Positions 1-9,717 are shown, counted from the first letter of the stretch. The stretch: 64,000 nucleotides of DNA from UBA1422 sp963676385 (GCA_963676385.2 CAXXMM010000006.1:62001-126000), one strand, 5' to 3'. Notes: generated by a model not told the origin, from the sequence alone. Numbers and translations are program-made.

Positions 1-1
1 T

Positions 2-280
2 GTGTTACTATACGTCATCGAGAACATGGCGCTATCTCTTCTTCACATTTCATTAAGAAGTTACCTGGGGGCCACCATGGTCGTCCCTATGTTGCTCAGT
101 GCCATTGGATTAATTTTGGTGGAGCTTATCAGTGGCGGAGGAAGCTTCTCTGCCGACTCATTTGCCGATGCCGATTTGGCTTGGGTTCTCATGCTATCGG
201 TAATTCTGGTCATCTCTGGGGTTGCACTGGCTGTCAGGGCCATTTTGCAGATTACCCTGAAAAAAAAGAAACAATCATGA
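2..280 (+). CDS. C-terminal part of a membrane protein of unknown function
   Basis: The reading frame is open from the window edge to a TGA at 278-280. Its first codon is a GTG, so it may be a complete small protein or, more likely, the end of a larger one. The 92 residues contain two clear hydrophobic segments (about residues 24-42 and 61-82) separated by a Gly/Ser/Asp-rich loop, and a basic Lys-rich tail that should lie in the cytoplasm. It ends 15 bases before gltX, so the two are probably co-transcribed. No family is recognised. Confidence 0.5.
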   Translation: MLLYVIENMALSLLHISLRSYLGATMVVPMLLSAIGLILVELISGGGSFSADSFADADLAWVLMLSVILVISGVALAVRAILQITLKKKKQS

Positions 281-295
281 TTCTGGAGGTATGAT

Positions 296-1957
296 ATGGA
301 CAATAAACAACTTGCTGAACAACTTTTCCCCCAGCTTAAATACACCCTTGGGGGGATTCAAGGTTTATACCCCAGGAGAAATCTTCCGAGCGGTGCTCAC
401 GTCACTCGCCTTGGACCCAGTCCAACCGGGTTTATTCATCTGGGTAACCTTTATGGTGCCTTTGTGGACGAACGCCTTGCCCATCAAAGCGACGGAATTT
501 TTTATTTAAGAATTGAAGATACTGACGATAAAAGACTGGTAGCGGGCGCCGTTGATATGATTATTGATGCCCTGGACTTTTTTGGCATTCATTTTGACGA
601 GGGGGCTTCAAAGACCGGAGATATTGGTGCCTATGGGCCTTATGCCCAAAGCCGGCGAAAAGAGATTTATCACGCTTATGTGAAACAATTGATTGCCTTG
701 GGACTTGCCTACCCCTGTTTTCTGACGGAAGATGAAATTCAAGAAATTCACCAATACCAAGAAGCTGAAAAAGCGAATCCTGGAATTTATGGCATCTATG
801 CCAAACATCGTGATTTGTCCATGGATGAAATCCAACATCACCTTTCTCAGGGTCATCCCTATACCATCCGTTTGAAATCCGGAGGGAATCACGATTTGCC
901 CCAAGACCAAATACGATACATTCAAGTGGAAGATGGAATTCGTGGCTCCCTATCCATGCCGGAAAACAATCAGGACGTGGTAATCCTAAAAGCCAACGGA
1001 ATGCCCACCTATCATTTTGCTCACGTTGTGGACGATCATCTTATGGGGACTACTCATGTGATTCGAGGGGAAGAATGGCTTTCTTCCTTGCCAATCCACG
1101 TGGAGTTGTTTGAGAAGCTTGCCTTTGAATTGCCCATCTATTGCCATACTGCACAGTTGATGAAGTTAGACGAAAACGGCAACAAGCGAAAGCTTTCCAA
1201 AAGAAAAGATCCGGAATTATCATTGGGATATTATAAAGAGCAAGGATATCATCCCTTGGCGGTTCGAGAGTATTTGCTGACAATTTTAAACTCAAACTTT
1301 GAAGAATGGCGACTGGCCAATCCGGAAAAATCCTCTGAAGAATTTCCCTTTACCACAGAAAAAATGAGTTCTTCCGGCGCTTTATTTGATATGAATAAAC
1401 TAAACGATGTGTCCAAGGATACCTTGGCAAAAATTCCGGCAAATCTGTTATATGATTTTTTACTAAACTGGGCTTCTGTGTATCAACCGGATGCCTGGGC
1501 CACCCTAAAAAATGCCGGTCCCTATGTGGAAAAGATTTTGGATATTGGTCGAAAGGATGAAAAACCTCGAAAAGATTTGATATCGGCCAGCCAGATATTC
1601 GATTTTATTCAATATTTCTTTGATGATTTCTTCATTATTGAAGAACCTTTACCCCCGGAAGTATCCTCCGAAGATGCCGCGGAAATATTGAAAAGTTATG
1701 GACAAACCTATGATCCCACAGACAATCAATCTCGATGGTTTGAAAAAGTAAGAACTATTGCCGCCGAACTAGGATATGCAGTGAAACCCAAGGATTTCAA
1801 AAAGAATCCGGATCTGTACAAAGGTCACGTGGGCCACATTAGCACCGTCATTCGTCTGGCGCTGGTGGGAAGAAGTCAATCTCCCGACTTGTGGGAAATA
1901 CAACAGATTTTGGGAAAAGAAAAAACATTGGAACGCATCAAAAAAGCCGCTTTTTAG
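296..1957 (+). CDS. gltX: glutamate--tRNA ligase (GluRS), 553 aa
   Basis: Class I aminoacyl-tRNA synthetase that charges tRNA(Glu) with glutamate in the cytoplasm. The HIGH-type signature is GPSPTGFIHLGN at residues 40-51 and the KMSKS-type loop is KLSKRKD near residue 299. The catalytic domain is followed by a helical anticodon-binding region. About 40 residues precede the GPSPTG motif, where most GluRS have fewer than ten. Together with the total length of about 550 this fits the longer form found in Clostridia. The ATG at 296 follows a GGAGG at 284-288. The stop codon lies inside the terminator hairpin. Discrimination from GlnRS rests on overall similarity only. Confidence 0.93.
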   Translation: MDNKQLAEQLFPQLKYTLGGIQGLYPRRNLPSGAHVTRLGPSPTGFIHLGNLYGAFVDERLAHQSDGIFYLRIEDTDDKRLVAGAVDMIIDALDFFGIHFDEGASKTGDIGAYGPYAQSRRKEIYHAYVKQLIALGLAYPCFLTEDEIQEIHQYQEAEKANPGIYGIYAKHRDLSMDEIQHHLSQGHPYTIRLKSGGNHDLPQDQIRYIQVEDGIRGSLSMPENNQDVVILKANGMPTYHFAHVVDDHLMGTTHVIRGEEWLSSLPIHVELFEKLAFELPIYCHTAQLMKLDENGNKRKLSKRKDPELSLGYYKEQGYHPLAVREYLLTILNSNFEEWRLANPEKSSEEFPFTTEKMSSSGALFDMNKLNDVSKDTLAKIPANLLYDFLLNWASVYQPDAWATLKNAGPYVEKILDIGRKDEKPRKDLISASQIFDFIQYFFDDFFIIEEPLPPEVSSEDAAEILKSYGQTYDPTDNQSRWFEKVRTIAAELGYAVKPKDFKKNPDLYKGHVGHISTVIRLALVGRSQSPDLWEIQQILGKEKTLERIKKAAF

Positions 1958-1970
1958 CGGCTTTTATTTC
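1942..1970. terminator. bidirectional intrinsic terminator between gltX and the convergent aminotransferase gene
   Basis: A perfect 9-bp inverted repeat, AAAAGCCGC (1942-1950) and GCGGCTTTT (1957-1965), has a 6-base loop and is T-rich on both strands. The gltX stop codon TAG (1955-1957) lies within it. It sits between two converging genes and can serve both. Confidence 0.85.
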
Positions 1971-1978
1971 CTTGCCCT

Positions 1979-3169
1979 TCATGACTCTCCCAGATAATCC
2001 GTAATTAACTTTCCAAGTATTGCGATTCCCTTTTGGGTATCTTCTTCTGACATGTTGGAAAAATTCAATCGAAATTCATTGTTCTGTTTTGCGCTGGGAT
2101 AAAAAGCCGCACCTGTAATAAAAGATACATTTTGTTTCCCGGCCCTTCTTAATAGTTCTGTGGCATCTTTATCTTTTGGCAACTCAATCCAAATAAACAA
2201 TCCCCCCTTGGGCATTTCAAAGTGGGCTTCCTTGGGGAAAAAGGTGTCAATGGCCTTTGCCATAGCATCTCTTCGCCGGCGATAAAGGTTGCTAATCATT
2301 TGAATGTGTTCATCAATATTATTGTGCGACATATAATCCGCCATTTGGAGTTGAGCAATGGTGGAAGAAGATAAGTCCGCCGCATTTTTTAACACCAAAT
2401 ACTTTTCCATGATTTCTCGGCGAGCACATAGCCAAGCAACCCGAAGCCCCGGGCAAAATATTTTTGAGAAGGTCCCTGTATAAATCACTTGGCCTCTTTG
2501 ATCAAAGGCCGCCAGGGGTTTGGACAGTTCCCCCTCAAAACAAATTTCACTGTACGCCGCATCTTCCAACACCGGCACATCATAGTCTTTCATCACGTTC
2601 ATAAAGTCTTTTCGCCGTTGCTCCGACCAACTTCGTCCCGTAGGATTCTGAAAGTCCGGGTTCACATATACCATCCTCACACGCTCACCGTATTGGCTCA
2701 ACACACGCTGCAATTCAGATATAATCATCCCTTCCCGGTCTGTGGGAACAGAAACCAATTCTGCTTCATATGCTCGCAGCGCATTCACCGCCCCCAAATA
2801 GGATGGGGCTTCAAAAATCACAATGTCCCCTTCGTTAATAAACAACATGCCGCTCATATCCAAGGCCTGCTGCGAACCACTGGTAATGATGATTTCATCC
2901 ACATGGTAATGAAGGCCGAATTTTTTTGCCATTCGGTCTTTCATAATGGTTCGAAGCCCCATGTATCCGCTGGTGGAGCAGTAGCTAAGCGCCTCCTGTC
3001 CTTGGGTTTTCAGCACCCGATCCATGGATTCTCTAATAGGTTCAATGGGGTATGTTTCTGAAGAAGGAAAACCGGCGGAAAAGGAAATCATATTTTTGTT
3101 TTCTACCAGTTGAAATGCATTGAGTAAGGATTTATCCTCCAAATGACTCAATCTTTTGGCGTATTTCAT
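1979..3169 (-). CDS. PLP-dependent aminotransferase, class I/II (2-aminoadipate/aromatic type)
   Basis: Fold-type I aminotransferase of about 396 residues. The PLP lysine lies in GTFSKIFCPGLR (about Lys236), the cofactor-contacting Asn in PDFQNPTG (about Asn175) and the pyridine-nitrogen Asp in LEDAAYSE (about Asp203). The PDFQNPTG and FSKIFCPGLRVAW signatures resemble the LysN / MocR-like subgroup that transaminates 2-aminoadipate, branched-chain or aromatic amino acids; the true substrate is not evident. An upstream in-frame ATG exists, but the start at 3169 is preferred because GGAGG lies 4 bases upstream (3173-3177). It is last in the cdaA-to-ahcY run, 46 bases after ahcY, so co-transcription is likely. 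Confidence 0.85.
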   Translation of the reverse strand: MKYAKRLSHLEDKSLLNAFQLVENKNMISFSAGFPSSETYPIEPIRESMDRVLKTQGQEALSYCSTSGYMGLRTIMKDRMAKKFGLHYHVDEIIITSGSQQALDMSGMLFINEGDIVIFEAPSYLGAVNALRAYEAELVSVPTDREGMIISELQRVLSQYGERVRMVYVNPDFQNPTGRSWSEQRRKDFMNVMKDYDVPVLEDAAYSEICFEGELSKPLAAFDQRGQVIYTGTFSKIFCPGLRVAWLCARREIMEKYLVLKNAADLSSSTIAQLQMADYMSHNNIDEHIQMISNLYRRRRDAMAKAIDTFFPKEAHFEMPKGGLFIWIELPKDKDATELLRRAGKQNVSFITGAAFYPSAKQNNEFRLNFSNMSEEDTQKGIAILGKLITDYLGES

Positions 3170-3215
3170 GTTGCCTCCAAATATCTGACAGCTTTTCAAG
3201 TAAAGGTTATTATAC

Positions 3216-4466
3216 CTACCAGCTTTTCAAGTATGCCTCTTGGGCCGGGGTAAGGGAATCAATTTCTACTCCCCAGCTTTTTAATTTCTTATGGGCAATC
3301 ACCTGATCCACTTCCTTGGAAACATCTATCACTCTAGGGGGAAGGGTTTGGTGGTGATCTTTGATATATAGTGCGGACAGGGCTTGTACGGCAAAACTCA
3401 AATCCATAATTTCAGCCGGGTGGCCATCTGCTGCGGCAATATTCACTAGCCTCCCCTCTGCAATAAGATGAAGCCTTCTTCCATTGGGCAACAAATATCC
3501 CATAATATTTTTTCGGCTCTCGGTCTTGTCTACGGCAACTTGCTCCAAGGATTCCACATCCACCTCCACGTTGAAGTGTCCGGCATTACACAAAATCGCC
3601 CCATCCTTCATTTGTTCCATTTGCCCCAGGGAAATCGTTCCGGCGCATCCGGTTGCAGTGACAAAAATATCTCCTTGAGAAGCAGCCTTATCCATGGTCA
3701 TGATTTCGAAGCCATCCATTCTGGCTTCCATGGCACGAATGGGGTTGACTTCTGTAACAATCACCTTGGCTCCCAAGGCGCTTCCCCGCATGGCAATCCC
3801 TTTTCCACACCATCCGTAACCGCCAACTACCACTGTTTTGCTTGCAATAATCAAATTGGTATTTCGCATAATGCTGTCCCAAACCGACTGGCCGGTGCCA
3901 TATCGATTATCAAACAAATGCTTGCAATCCGCATCATTAACCGCTACCATAGGGAATTTCAAAATGCCCTCCTTGGCCATGGCTTTCAACCGAAGAATGC
4001 CTGTAGTAGTTTCTTCGCAACCGCCCCATACTTCTTCTGCCAAGTCCGGCCGCTTGGAATGGAGGGTGCCTACCAAATCTCCACCATCATCAATAATAAT
4101 GTTGGATTTTTGCTCTAATGCCATTTTCAAATGCCGTTGATATTCTTCAGCCGTTGCACCATGGTAAGCGTACACATGGATTCCACTGTCTGCCAAAGCT
4201 GCAACCACATCGTCCTGAGTGGATAATACATTACTTCCGGTGGCAGCCAACAACGCACCCCCTTTGGCCAAAACCTGACACAGATAGGCGGTCTTGGCTT
4301 CCATATGAATGGAAAGGGATATTTTAATTCCCAAAAAAGGTTGGGTTTTAATGAATTCTTCTTCCAAATCTCGAAGCAAGGGCATGTGACTTCGCACCCA
4401 CGCAATTTTCTGATGTCCCTGGGGTGCAAGGCTGATATCTCTGACTTCATATGGTTTTTGGTTCAA
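3216..4466 (-). CDS. ahcY: adenosylhomocysteinase (S-adenosyl-L-homocysteine hydrolase)
   Basis: NAD-dependent enzyme that cleaves S-adenosylhomocysteine to homocysteine and adenosine, removing the by-product of SAM-dependent methylation. The 416-residue product shows the family motifs: HMEAKTA (54-60), the NDADCKHLFDNRYGTGQS active-site block (177-194) and the Rossmann signature GGYGWCGKGIA (about 215-225). It lacks the internal insertion of the eukaryotic type and matches the shorter bacterial/archaeal form. It starts 14 bases after glmS stops, with an AAGGAG site, so it is in the glmS operon; there is no room for a SAH or SAM riboswitch. Many Firmicutes use Pfs/LuxS instead, so AhcY is a useful lineage marker. 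mtnA at 43 kb is the other methyl-cycle gene in the window. Confidence 0.95.
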   Translation of the reverse strand: MNQKPYEVRDISLAPQGHQKIAWVRSHMPLLRDLEEEFIKTQPFLGIKISLSIHMEAKTAYLCQVLAKGGALLAATGSNVLSTQDDVVAALADSGIHVYAYHGATAEEYQRHLKMALEQKSNIIIDDGGDLVGTLHSKRPDLAEEVWGGCEETTTGILRLKAMAKEGILKFPMVAVNDADCKHLFDNRYGTGQSVWDSIMRNTNLIIASKTVVVGGYGWCGKGIAMRGSALGAKVIVTEVNPIRAMEARMDGFEIMTMDKAASQGDIFVTATGCAGTISLGQMEQMKDGAILCNAGHFNVEVDVESLEQVAVDKTESRKNIMGYLLPNGRRLHLIAEGRLVNIAAADGHPAEIMDLSFAVQALSALYIKDHHQTLPPRVIDVSKEVDQVIAHKKLKSWGVEIDSLTPAQEAYLKSW

Positions 4467-4480
4467 GGCAGTATTCTCCT

Positions 4481-6310
4481 TTATTCAACGGTGACAGATT
4501 TTGCTAAATTCTTGGGTTTATCAATGTTGCAACCTCGGTTCTTCGCCACATAATAGGCAAACAACTGAAGGGGCACAACAGTGAGCATAGGGGTACATTC
4601 ATCTATACAAGAAGGAATGTATAGCCACTCGTCAGACTTATTTTCGATTTCAGAATTGCCTTCTTTGGTGACTCCCACCACATAGGCGCCTCTAGCTTTG
4701 ATTTCTTCAATATTGGAAAGCATTTTTTCAAATAATGAGTCTTGGGTGGCAAGAGCAAAGACCAAACTGCCCTTTTCAATTAAGGCAATGGTGCCGTGCT
4801 TCAATTCCCCTGCGGCGATGGCAAAGGAATTAATGTATGAAATCTCTTTGAGTTTCAACGAGCCTTCATAGGAAACCGCTGCATCAGAGCCTCTTCCAAT
4901 AAAGAAAACCTGTTCCCGTTGATAAAAACGATCGGCCAAATTTTCAATTTTCTTTTCTTGGGTCAACAACTGGTTTAACTTTCCGGGTATGGCTTCCAAT
5001 TCGTTGAGAATCCGGTCATAAGCGGTTCGATCAATAGCACCTCGGGTCAATCCCATGTACAGTGCGATTAAATACATACACATCAATTGGGTGGTATAGG
5101 CTTTGGTAGATGCCACAGAAATTTCCGGGCCTGCCCAAGTATAAAACACATCGTCCGATTCCCGTGCCACAGAACTGCCCACCACATTAACCACTGACAA
5201 AATTCTTGCACCTTTTCTCTTTGCTTCCCGCAAGGCGTGCAAGGTATCCAACGTCTCGCCAGACTGACTGATGGCGATAAACAGTGTTTGCTCATCCACG
5301 AAGGGGTCTCGATATCGAAACTCCGAAGCAATGTCCACTTCCACTGGGATTTTTGCTAGTTTCTCAATGATATACTTTCCCACCAAACCGGCATGATATG
5401 CTGTACCACAGGCCACAATATAAACCTTAGTGTATTTTTCGATATCTTCTTTGGTCATTGAGATGCCGTCCAAATTTATGGTGCCATCCTCCTTCAGCCT
5501 GCGGTTTAAGGTCTCAGCCAAACCAGTTGGCTGCTCATGGATTTCCTTCAACATAAAATGTTCATATCCACCTTTCTCGGCGGCATCTGCATCCCAAGTC
5601 ACATGAAAAACTTCTCGATTCACAATTTTTCCGGATTCATTGTAGATTATCACTTTATCTTTGGTGAGAACAACCGTTTCATTGTTTTCAATCAAATAAA
5701 TTTTTCGTACATATTTCAACAAGGCAGGGATATCTGAAGCAATAAAATTGCATCCTTCCCCAAGTCCGGCAACTAACGGCGCATCCTTACGAACCGCTAC
5801 GATTTTATCCGGCTCTAAGGAGCTAATGACACCAATAGCATAGGCCCCCCGCATTTGGGCCACAGCTTGATTCACCGCATCCAAAAGATTCCCTTTGTAA
5901 AGTACTCCAATGAGCTGGGCAATCACTTCCGAATCGGTTTCAGACCGAAACTGCACCTGATAGTCGGAAATCAGCATTTCTTTGATTTCCATATAATTTT
6001 CGATAATGCCATTATGGACCACCGTGATTGTATCGTCTTGATTATTGTGGGGATGGGCGTTCACATCTGAGGGCGCGCCGTGGGTTGCCCAACGGGTGTG
6101 TCCAATTCCGATGTTGCTGTCAAATTCCGGATCCCCAATGATTTTTTCAAGATTTTTTATTTCTCCCACATGTTTGCGGGTTTGTATTTTTCCATCGATG
6201 ACCAAAGAAATTCCCGCCGAGTCATATCCTCTGTATTCCAATCTTTTCAAACCATCAATAATGATTTCTTTTGCTTTTCCGCTCCCAATATATCCTACTA
6301 TTCCGCACAT
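4481..6310 (-). CDS. glmS: glutamine--fructose-6-phosphate aminotransferase (isomerizing)
   Basis: Makes glucosamine-6-phosphate from fructose-6-phosphate and glutamine, the entry step to UDP-GlcNAc and peptidoglycan. The 609-residue protein begins MCGIVGYIG, with the nucleophile Cys2 exposed after Met removal. It has an N-terminal class II glutaminase domain (about 1-220), two SIS sugar-isomerase domains and the conserved C-terminal tail PKNLAKSVTVE. The start at 6310 is chosen over one seven codons upstream because Cys must be residue 2 and an AAGGAG site fits. Only 13 bases separate it from glmM, so there is no glmS ribozyme and it is read from the upstream operon. Confidence 0.96.
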   Translation of the reverse strand: MCGIVGYIGSGKAKEIIIDGLKRLEYRGYDSAGISLVIDGKIQTRKHVGEIKNLEKIIGDPEFDSNIGIGHTRWATHGAPSDVNAHPHNNQDDTITVVHNGIIENYMEIKEMLISDYQVQFRSETDSEVIAQLIGVLYKGNLLDAVNQAVAQMRGAYAIGVISSLEPDKIVAVRKDAPLVAGLGEGCNFIASDIPALLKYVRKIYLIENNETVVLTKDKVIIYNESGKIVNREVFHVTWDADAAEKGGYEHFMLKEIHEQPTGLAETLNRRLKEDGTINLDGISMTKEDIEKYTKVYIVACGTAYHAGLVGKYIIEKLAKIPVEVDIASEFRYRDPFVDEQTLFIAISQSGETLDTLHALREAKRKGARILSVVNVVGSSVARESDDVFYTWAGPEISVASTKAYTTQLMCMYLIALYMGLTRGAIDRTAYDRILNELEAIPGKLNQLLTQEKKIENLADRFYQREQVFFIGRGSDAAVSYEGSLKLKEISYINSFAIAAGELKHGTIALIEKGSLVFALATQDSLFEKMLSNIEEIKARGAYVVGVTKEGNSEIENKSDEWLYIPSCIDECTPMLTVVPLQLFAYYVAKNRGCNIDKPKNLAKSVTVE

Positions 6311-6323
6311 AATTCGTATCTCC

Positions 6324-7673
6324 TTATCCAAGTTTCGCTGTAATCAGGGTTGCCAACCGCTGTGCCAACAGGACCATTTGGTCCAAATCTTCTCCCTCCA
6401 GCATGACCCGAACCAAAGGTTCCGTGCCGGAAGGTCGTATTAATACACGGCCATTGCCGTTCATTTCTTTTTCAATTGCTTCAATTTCTATAGCAATTTC
6501 CGGATCCTTCAAATATTTGTTTTTGTTTTCGTTTTTAACCATGGCATTCACAAGAATTTGTGGATAGATGGTGATTTCATCTGACAACTCAGAAGGTTTT
6601 TTCCCGGAATGAAGCACCGCTTTCATTACCTGAAGGGAGGACAAAATACCATCCCCTGTGGTGGAGTGGTCCAAAAATATGATATGGCCCGACTGTTCTC
6701 CCCCCAGCGTGCAACCTGACTGCAACATGCTTTCCAGTACATATCGATCTCCCACACAAGTTATCTTCAACTCGCACCCGATGGCATTCATATAGTTAAT
6801 GAACCCTTGGTTGCTCATGACTGTAGCCGTCACTAAATTGCCCGGCAATAAATCCTGTTGCTTCAGCATATTTGCACAGATGCATAAGAGTTTATCTCCA
6901 TCAATAATCCGACCTTTTTCATCCACTCCAATGAGTCGGTCTGCATCTCCATCAAAAGCCATTCCAATATCCGCTCCATGCTTTAAAACAGCTTTCTGCA
7001 ACATCTTTGGATGGGTGGAACCGCAGTGATCATTAATATTGGTTCCATTGGGTTGATTTCCCACAAGAATAACTTCTGCGCCAAGGGAGCGGTAAACCTC
7101 TTCTGCCACTTGAAATGCAGAACCGTTGGCACAATCCAGTGCCACCTTTACCCCGACAAGAGAATCTTCAAAGCTTTTCTTCAAATATTCTTCATAGATA
7201 AGTCGGCCTTTCGACTCAGCAATCAGGCATCGGCCTAATTTTGCGCCTGTAATATGACTGTTCACATCAATATCTCTTACGATAATATCTTCAATGGCAT
7301 CTTCAATTTCATCATCCAGTTTAAATCCTTCACTATTAAAAAACTTGATTCCATTGTACTCAAAAGGATTATGTGAAGCCGATATCATCACCCCTGCATC
7401 AGCTTTCATGGCCTTGACCAGACAAGCCACCGCAGGCGTAGGTAGGATGCCAACTTGGATCACATCACCCCCCATGGCCATAATGCCCGCAGAGATGGCG
7501 TGTTCCAACATATCCCCGCTAATTCTTGTGTCTTTCCCAATGACCACCTTTGGATTTTTTATATTTTTGCCCAAAACATAAGCGCCGGCTTTGCCAAGAT
7601 TAAAAGCCAGCTCCGGTGTGAGTTCTGCGTTGGCGATTCCCCGAACGCCATCGGTTCCAAACAGTCTATTCAA
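6324..7673 (-). CDS. glmM: phosphoglucosamine mutase
   Basis: Converts glucosamine-6-phosphate to glucosamine-1-phosphate, the second step toward UDP-GlcNAc. The 449 residues have the four-domain phosphohexomutase layout. The phosphoserine loop ISASHNP has its catalytic Ser at about residue 100, the metal-binding DGDADR is near 240 and the phosphate-binding RPSGTEP is near 408. It follows cdaR by 3 bases. In other Firmicutes GlmM binds and inhibits CdaA, so the order cdaA-cdaR-glmM is functionally meaningful and widely conserved. Confidence 0.96.
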   Translation of the reverse strand: MNRLFGTDGVRGIANAELTPELAFNLGKAGAYVLGKNIKNPKVVIGKDTRISGDMLEHAISAGIMAMGGDVIQVGILPTPAVACLVKAMKADAGVMISASHNPFEYNGIKFFNSEGFKLDDEIEDAIEDIIVRDIDVNSHITGAKLGRCLIAESKGRLIYEEYLKKSFEDSLVGVKVALDCANGSAFQVAEEVYRSLGAEVILVGNQPNGTNINDHCGSTHPKMLQKAVLKHGADIGMAFDGDADRLIGVDEKGRIIDGDKLLCICANMLKQQDLLPGNLVTATVMSNQGFINYMNAIGCELKITCVGDRYVLESMLQSGCTLGGEQSGHIIFLDHSTTGDGILSSLQVMKAVLHSGKKPSELSDEITIYPQILVNAMVKNENKNKYLKDPEIAIEIEAIEKEMNGNGRVLIRPSGTEPLVRVMLEGEDLDQMVLLAQRLATLITAKLG

Positions 7674-7676
7674 TAT

Positions 7677-8876
7677 TTATTCCTCACTTATTGTTACTTT
7701 AATTTTCTCAGGAGAAACCGTATAGGTCACGTCCGAAAGTTGAGTTGTTACTGTGATGGGAACCTTGTGAGTCCCCGCTGCAAGGTCAGACAGGTCTAGA
7801 GATAATGTAAAATCATCTGCCGAAATATCTGAGAGGCTCTCTGTGGTTGACTTCACTGTCAATGTGATGGAAGTACTTGCCACGTCAGAGGTTAACCCAG
7901 TATCCAATCCTTTTAAAGTTAAATCCGCGCTGTCATAGGTAAAAGTTTGAGAGGCGGCGGCAGAAATCACCAATTTCAAAACTGGGTCTTCTGAATCCCA
8001 TGTTACCTCAATTCCTGTTGGTAACTTCAACTGAATGTTAATCTTTGTGGAATCGGTTAAGTCCGAAATGTCAATGGCATCGCTGGTGATACTATCAATA
8101 TCTTTCACTGCGCTGGCGGTTCCCTTAATAGTTATGGTTTCAGGGTAATCTTTGGAGTCAAGGGTATATCCGCTGGGAACGCTTCCTGTGATATCTAACT
8201 CTAGGGGTACTGTTTTGGTTACCAACATGGCAACATCAACCTGCACCTGATCTTGTGATAATGTCAGGTAAGATAGCACTTCTCCATCTTTATCCACCGG
8301 CTCCAACGTGGCATCCAGCGTTTTGCTCAAGGCTGCAATATCATCCACATCTACGGAAGCTGCAACATACTTCACATCATCAACTGTAGATTCGGCGCCG
8401 CTGACAACAACGGTCTCCGGAGAAATTGTCACACCACCCGGCTCCTCTCCGTCTGAAATGGTTCCCACATATTTGACTTGAACCGGTTTTTCAACGGATA
8501 CCAAGTCCTCAATGGTGACTTTTATGGTTCCATCTGAAATCGATTTTAACTTCACATTGTCAGGCAAAGAAACACTAAGATGAACCGTATTTTCGCCTTT
8601 TTGCAAACCGGAAAGATTTGCTGTCACTTCAATCTCATCCAAGGTTAATGCTTTCATATCAGAACGACTGCCGGTTATTGTAACATCCACATACAAATCC
8701 CCCGGGTCTGCCACAGCAAGACCATCTTCAGCTAGCACATCGGTGTTAATAATACGAACCGGTACATTCTGAAACTTCGTAGTAGTTTCAGGGTTGATTT
8801 CACCAACCACATACACCCATAATCCAAGTGCAACTATAATAGAGAAAATAATGTTGACAATCTTATTGTTAAACAT
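7677..8876 (-). CDS. cdaR: CdaA regulatory protein with YbbR repeats
   Basis: Membrane-anchored extracytoplasmic protein of 399 residues that modulates the diadenylate cyclase CdaA. A single N-terminal transmembrane helix (about residues 5-25) is followed by about four YbbR-type beta-rich repeats, visible as recurring stretches such as VQVKYVGTISDGEEPGGVTI and PVRIINTDVLAEDGLAV. It overlaps the end of cdaA by 8 bases and is followed by glmM, the canonical Firmicutes arrangement. The family has no enzymatic activity. Confidence 0.9.
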   Translation of the reverse strand: MFNNKIVNIIFSIIVALGLWVYVVGEINPETTTKFQNVPVRIINTDVLAEDGLAVADPGDLYVDVTITGSRSDMKALTLDEIEVTANLSGLQKGENTVHLSVSLPDNVKLKSISDGTIKVTIEDLVSVEKPVQVKYVGTISDGEEPGGVTISPETVVVSGAESTVDDVKYVAASVDVDDIAALSKTLDATLEPVDKDGEVLSYLTLSQDQVQVDVAMLVTKTVPLELDITGSVPSGYTLDSKDYPETITIKGTASAVKDIDSITSDAIDISDLTDSTKINIQLKLPTGIEVTWDSEDPVLKLVISAAASQTFTYDSADLTLKGLDTGLTSDVASTSITLTVKSTTESLSDISADDFTLSLDLSDLAAGTHKVPITVTTQLSDVTYTVSPEKIKVTISEE

Positions 8877-9717
8877 TTTTCCTCCTTTTCCATTTGTCCA
8901 AAAATCCTTTGATGCCGGATGGGGCGATCCCCTCGGCTTGGGTATTCAGGTAAATATTCAGCAATGATTTTTCTACGGTTTTTGTATCCAAGAAACGGTC
9001 CAATTTGCCGTCTTCTGCCATGGACACAATTCCGGTTTCTTCTGATACAATAAATACTGTAGCATCGGAATTTTCAGTAATGCCAATGCCGGCACGATGG
9101 CGAGTCCCCAGGGCCTTCGACAAAGCCTTGTTCTCAGTAAGGGGCAACACACACCCGGCGGTGTATATTTTTTCGCCCCGGATGATGAGGGCTCCGTCAT
9201 GGAGCGGGGAGCCCTCATAAAAAATTGTTTCTATCAAACTGGATGTGATATTGGCATCGATTACTGTTCCCGTTTCTCCAATATCAGTTAAAGCAGTTTC
9301 TCTTTCAACTACAATCAGCGCACCGGTTCTTGCAGTAGACATGTTTTCAATAGATCTAGCTACTTCCACTGCAATAAACTTGGCCTTTTCTTTGTTTACC
9401 TTGCCAAATACCGGACGAATCAATTTGCTTCTGCCCATGTATTCCAGTCCCCGGCGAAGTTCCGGTTGAAATACGACAATTAAAGCGATAACACCCACCG
9501 TCATGGTTCCTTTTAGAATCCAATTCAAGGTATACAGTTGGAGCAAGTCGGAAACAAAAAATGCGGCTAACAAAATCAGCAGGCCTTTGACCAGTTGCCC
9601 GGCTCTGCTTTCTTTTATGAAACCTAACACTTTATACACCACAAAGGCGACAATCAAAATGTCAACAACATCCGTTATGCCAATTCCTGTCAACAAATTA
9701 CTGACTAGCTCTTTCAT
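8869..9717 (-). CDS. cdaA: diadenylate cyclase (c-di-AMP synthase), membrane-bound
   Basis: Condenses two ATP into cyclic di-AMP, the essential second messenger for potassium and osmotic balance. The 282-residue protein has three N-terminal transmembrane helices (about 18-33, 44-60 and 68-84) and a DAC domain with the signature residues DGA (174-176) and GTRHR (204-208). It has a good GGGAGG site upstream of the ATG at 9717. It is first in a six-gene run (cdaA, cdaR, glmM, glmS, ahcY, aminotransferase) with gaps of 0-46 bases. Confidence 0.96.
   Translation of the reverse strand: MKELVSNLLTGIGITDVVDILIVAFVVYKVLGFIKESRAGQLVKGLLILLAAFFVSDLLQLYTLNWILKGTMTVGVIALIVVFQPELRRGLEYMGRSKLIRPVFGKVNKEKAKFIAVEVARSIENMSTARTGALIVVERETALTDIGETGTVIDANITSSLIETIFYEGSPLHDGALIIRGEKIYTAGCVLPLTENKALSKALGTRHRAGIGITENSDATVFIVSEETGIVSMAEDGKLDRFLDTKTVEKSLLNIYLNTQAEGIAPSGIKGFLDKWKRRKNV

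Noticed and set aside
2489..3061. 190-codon open frame on the + strand inside the aminotransferase gene
   Set aside because: Fully antisense to a well-supported gene, His/Phe-rich composition typical of a shadow frame, no ribosome binding site.
4467..4480. Possible SAH or SAM riboswitch before ahcY
   Set aside because: Only 14 bases separate glmS and ahcY, too short for any such element.
6311..6323. glmS ribozyme
   Set aside because: The gap between glmM and glmS is 13 bases; the ribozyme needs well over 100.
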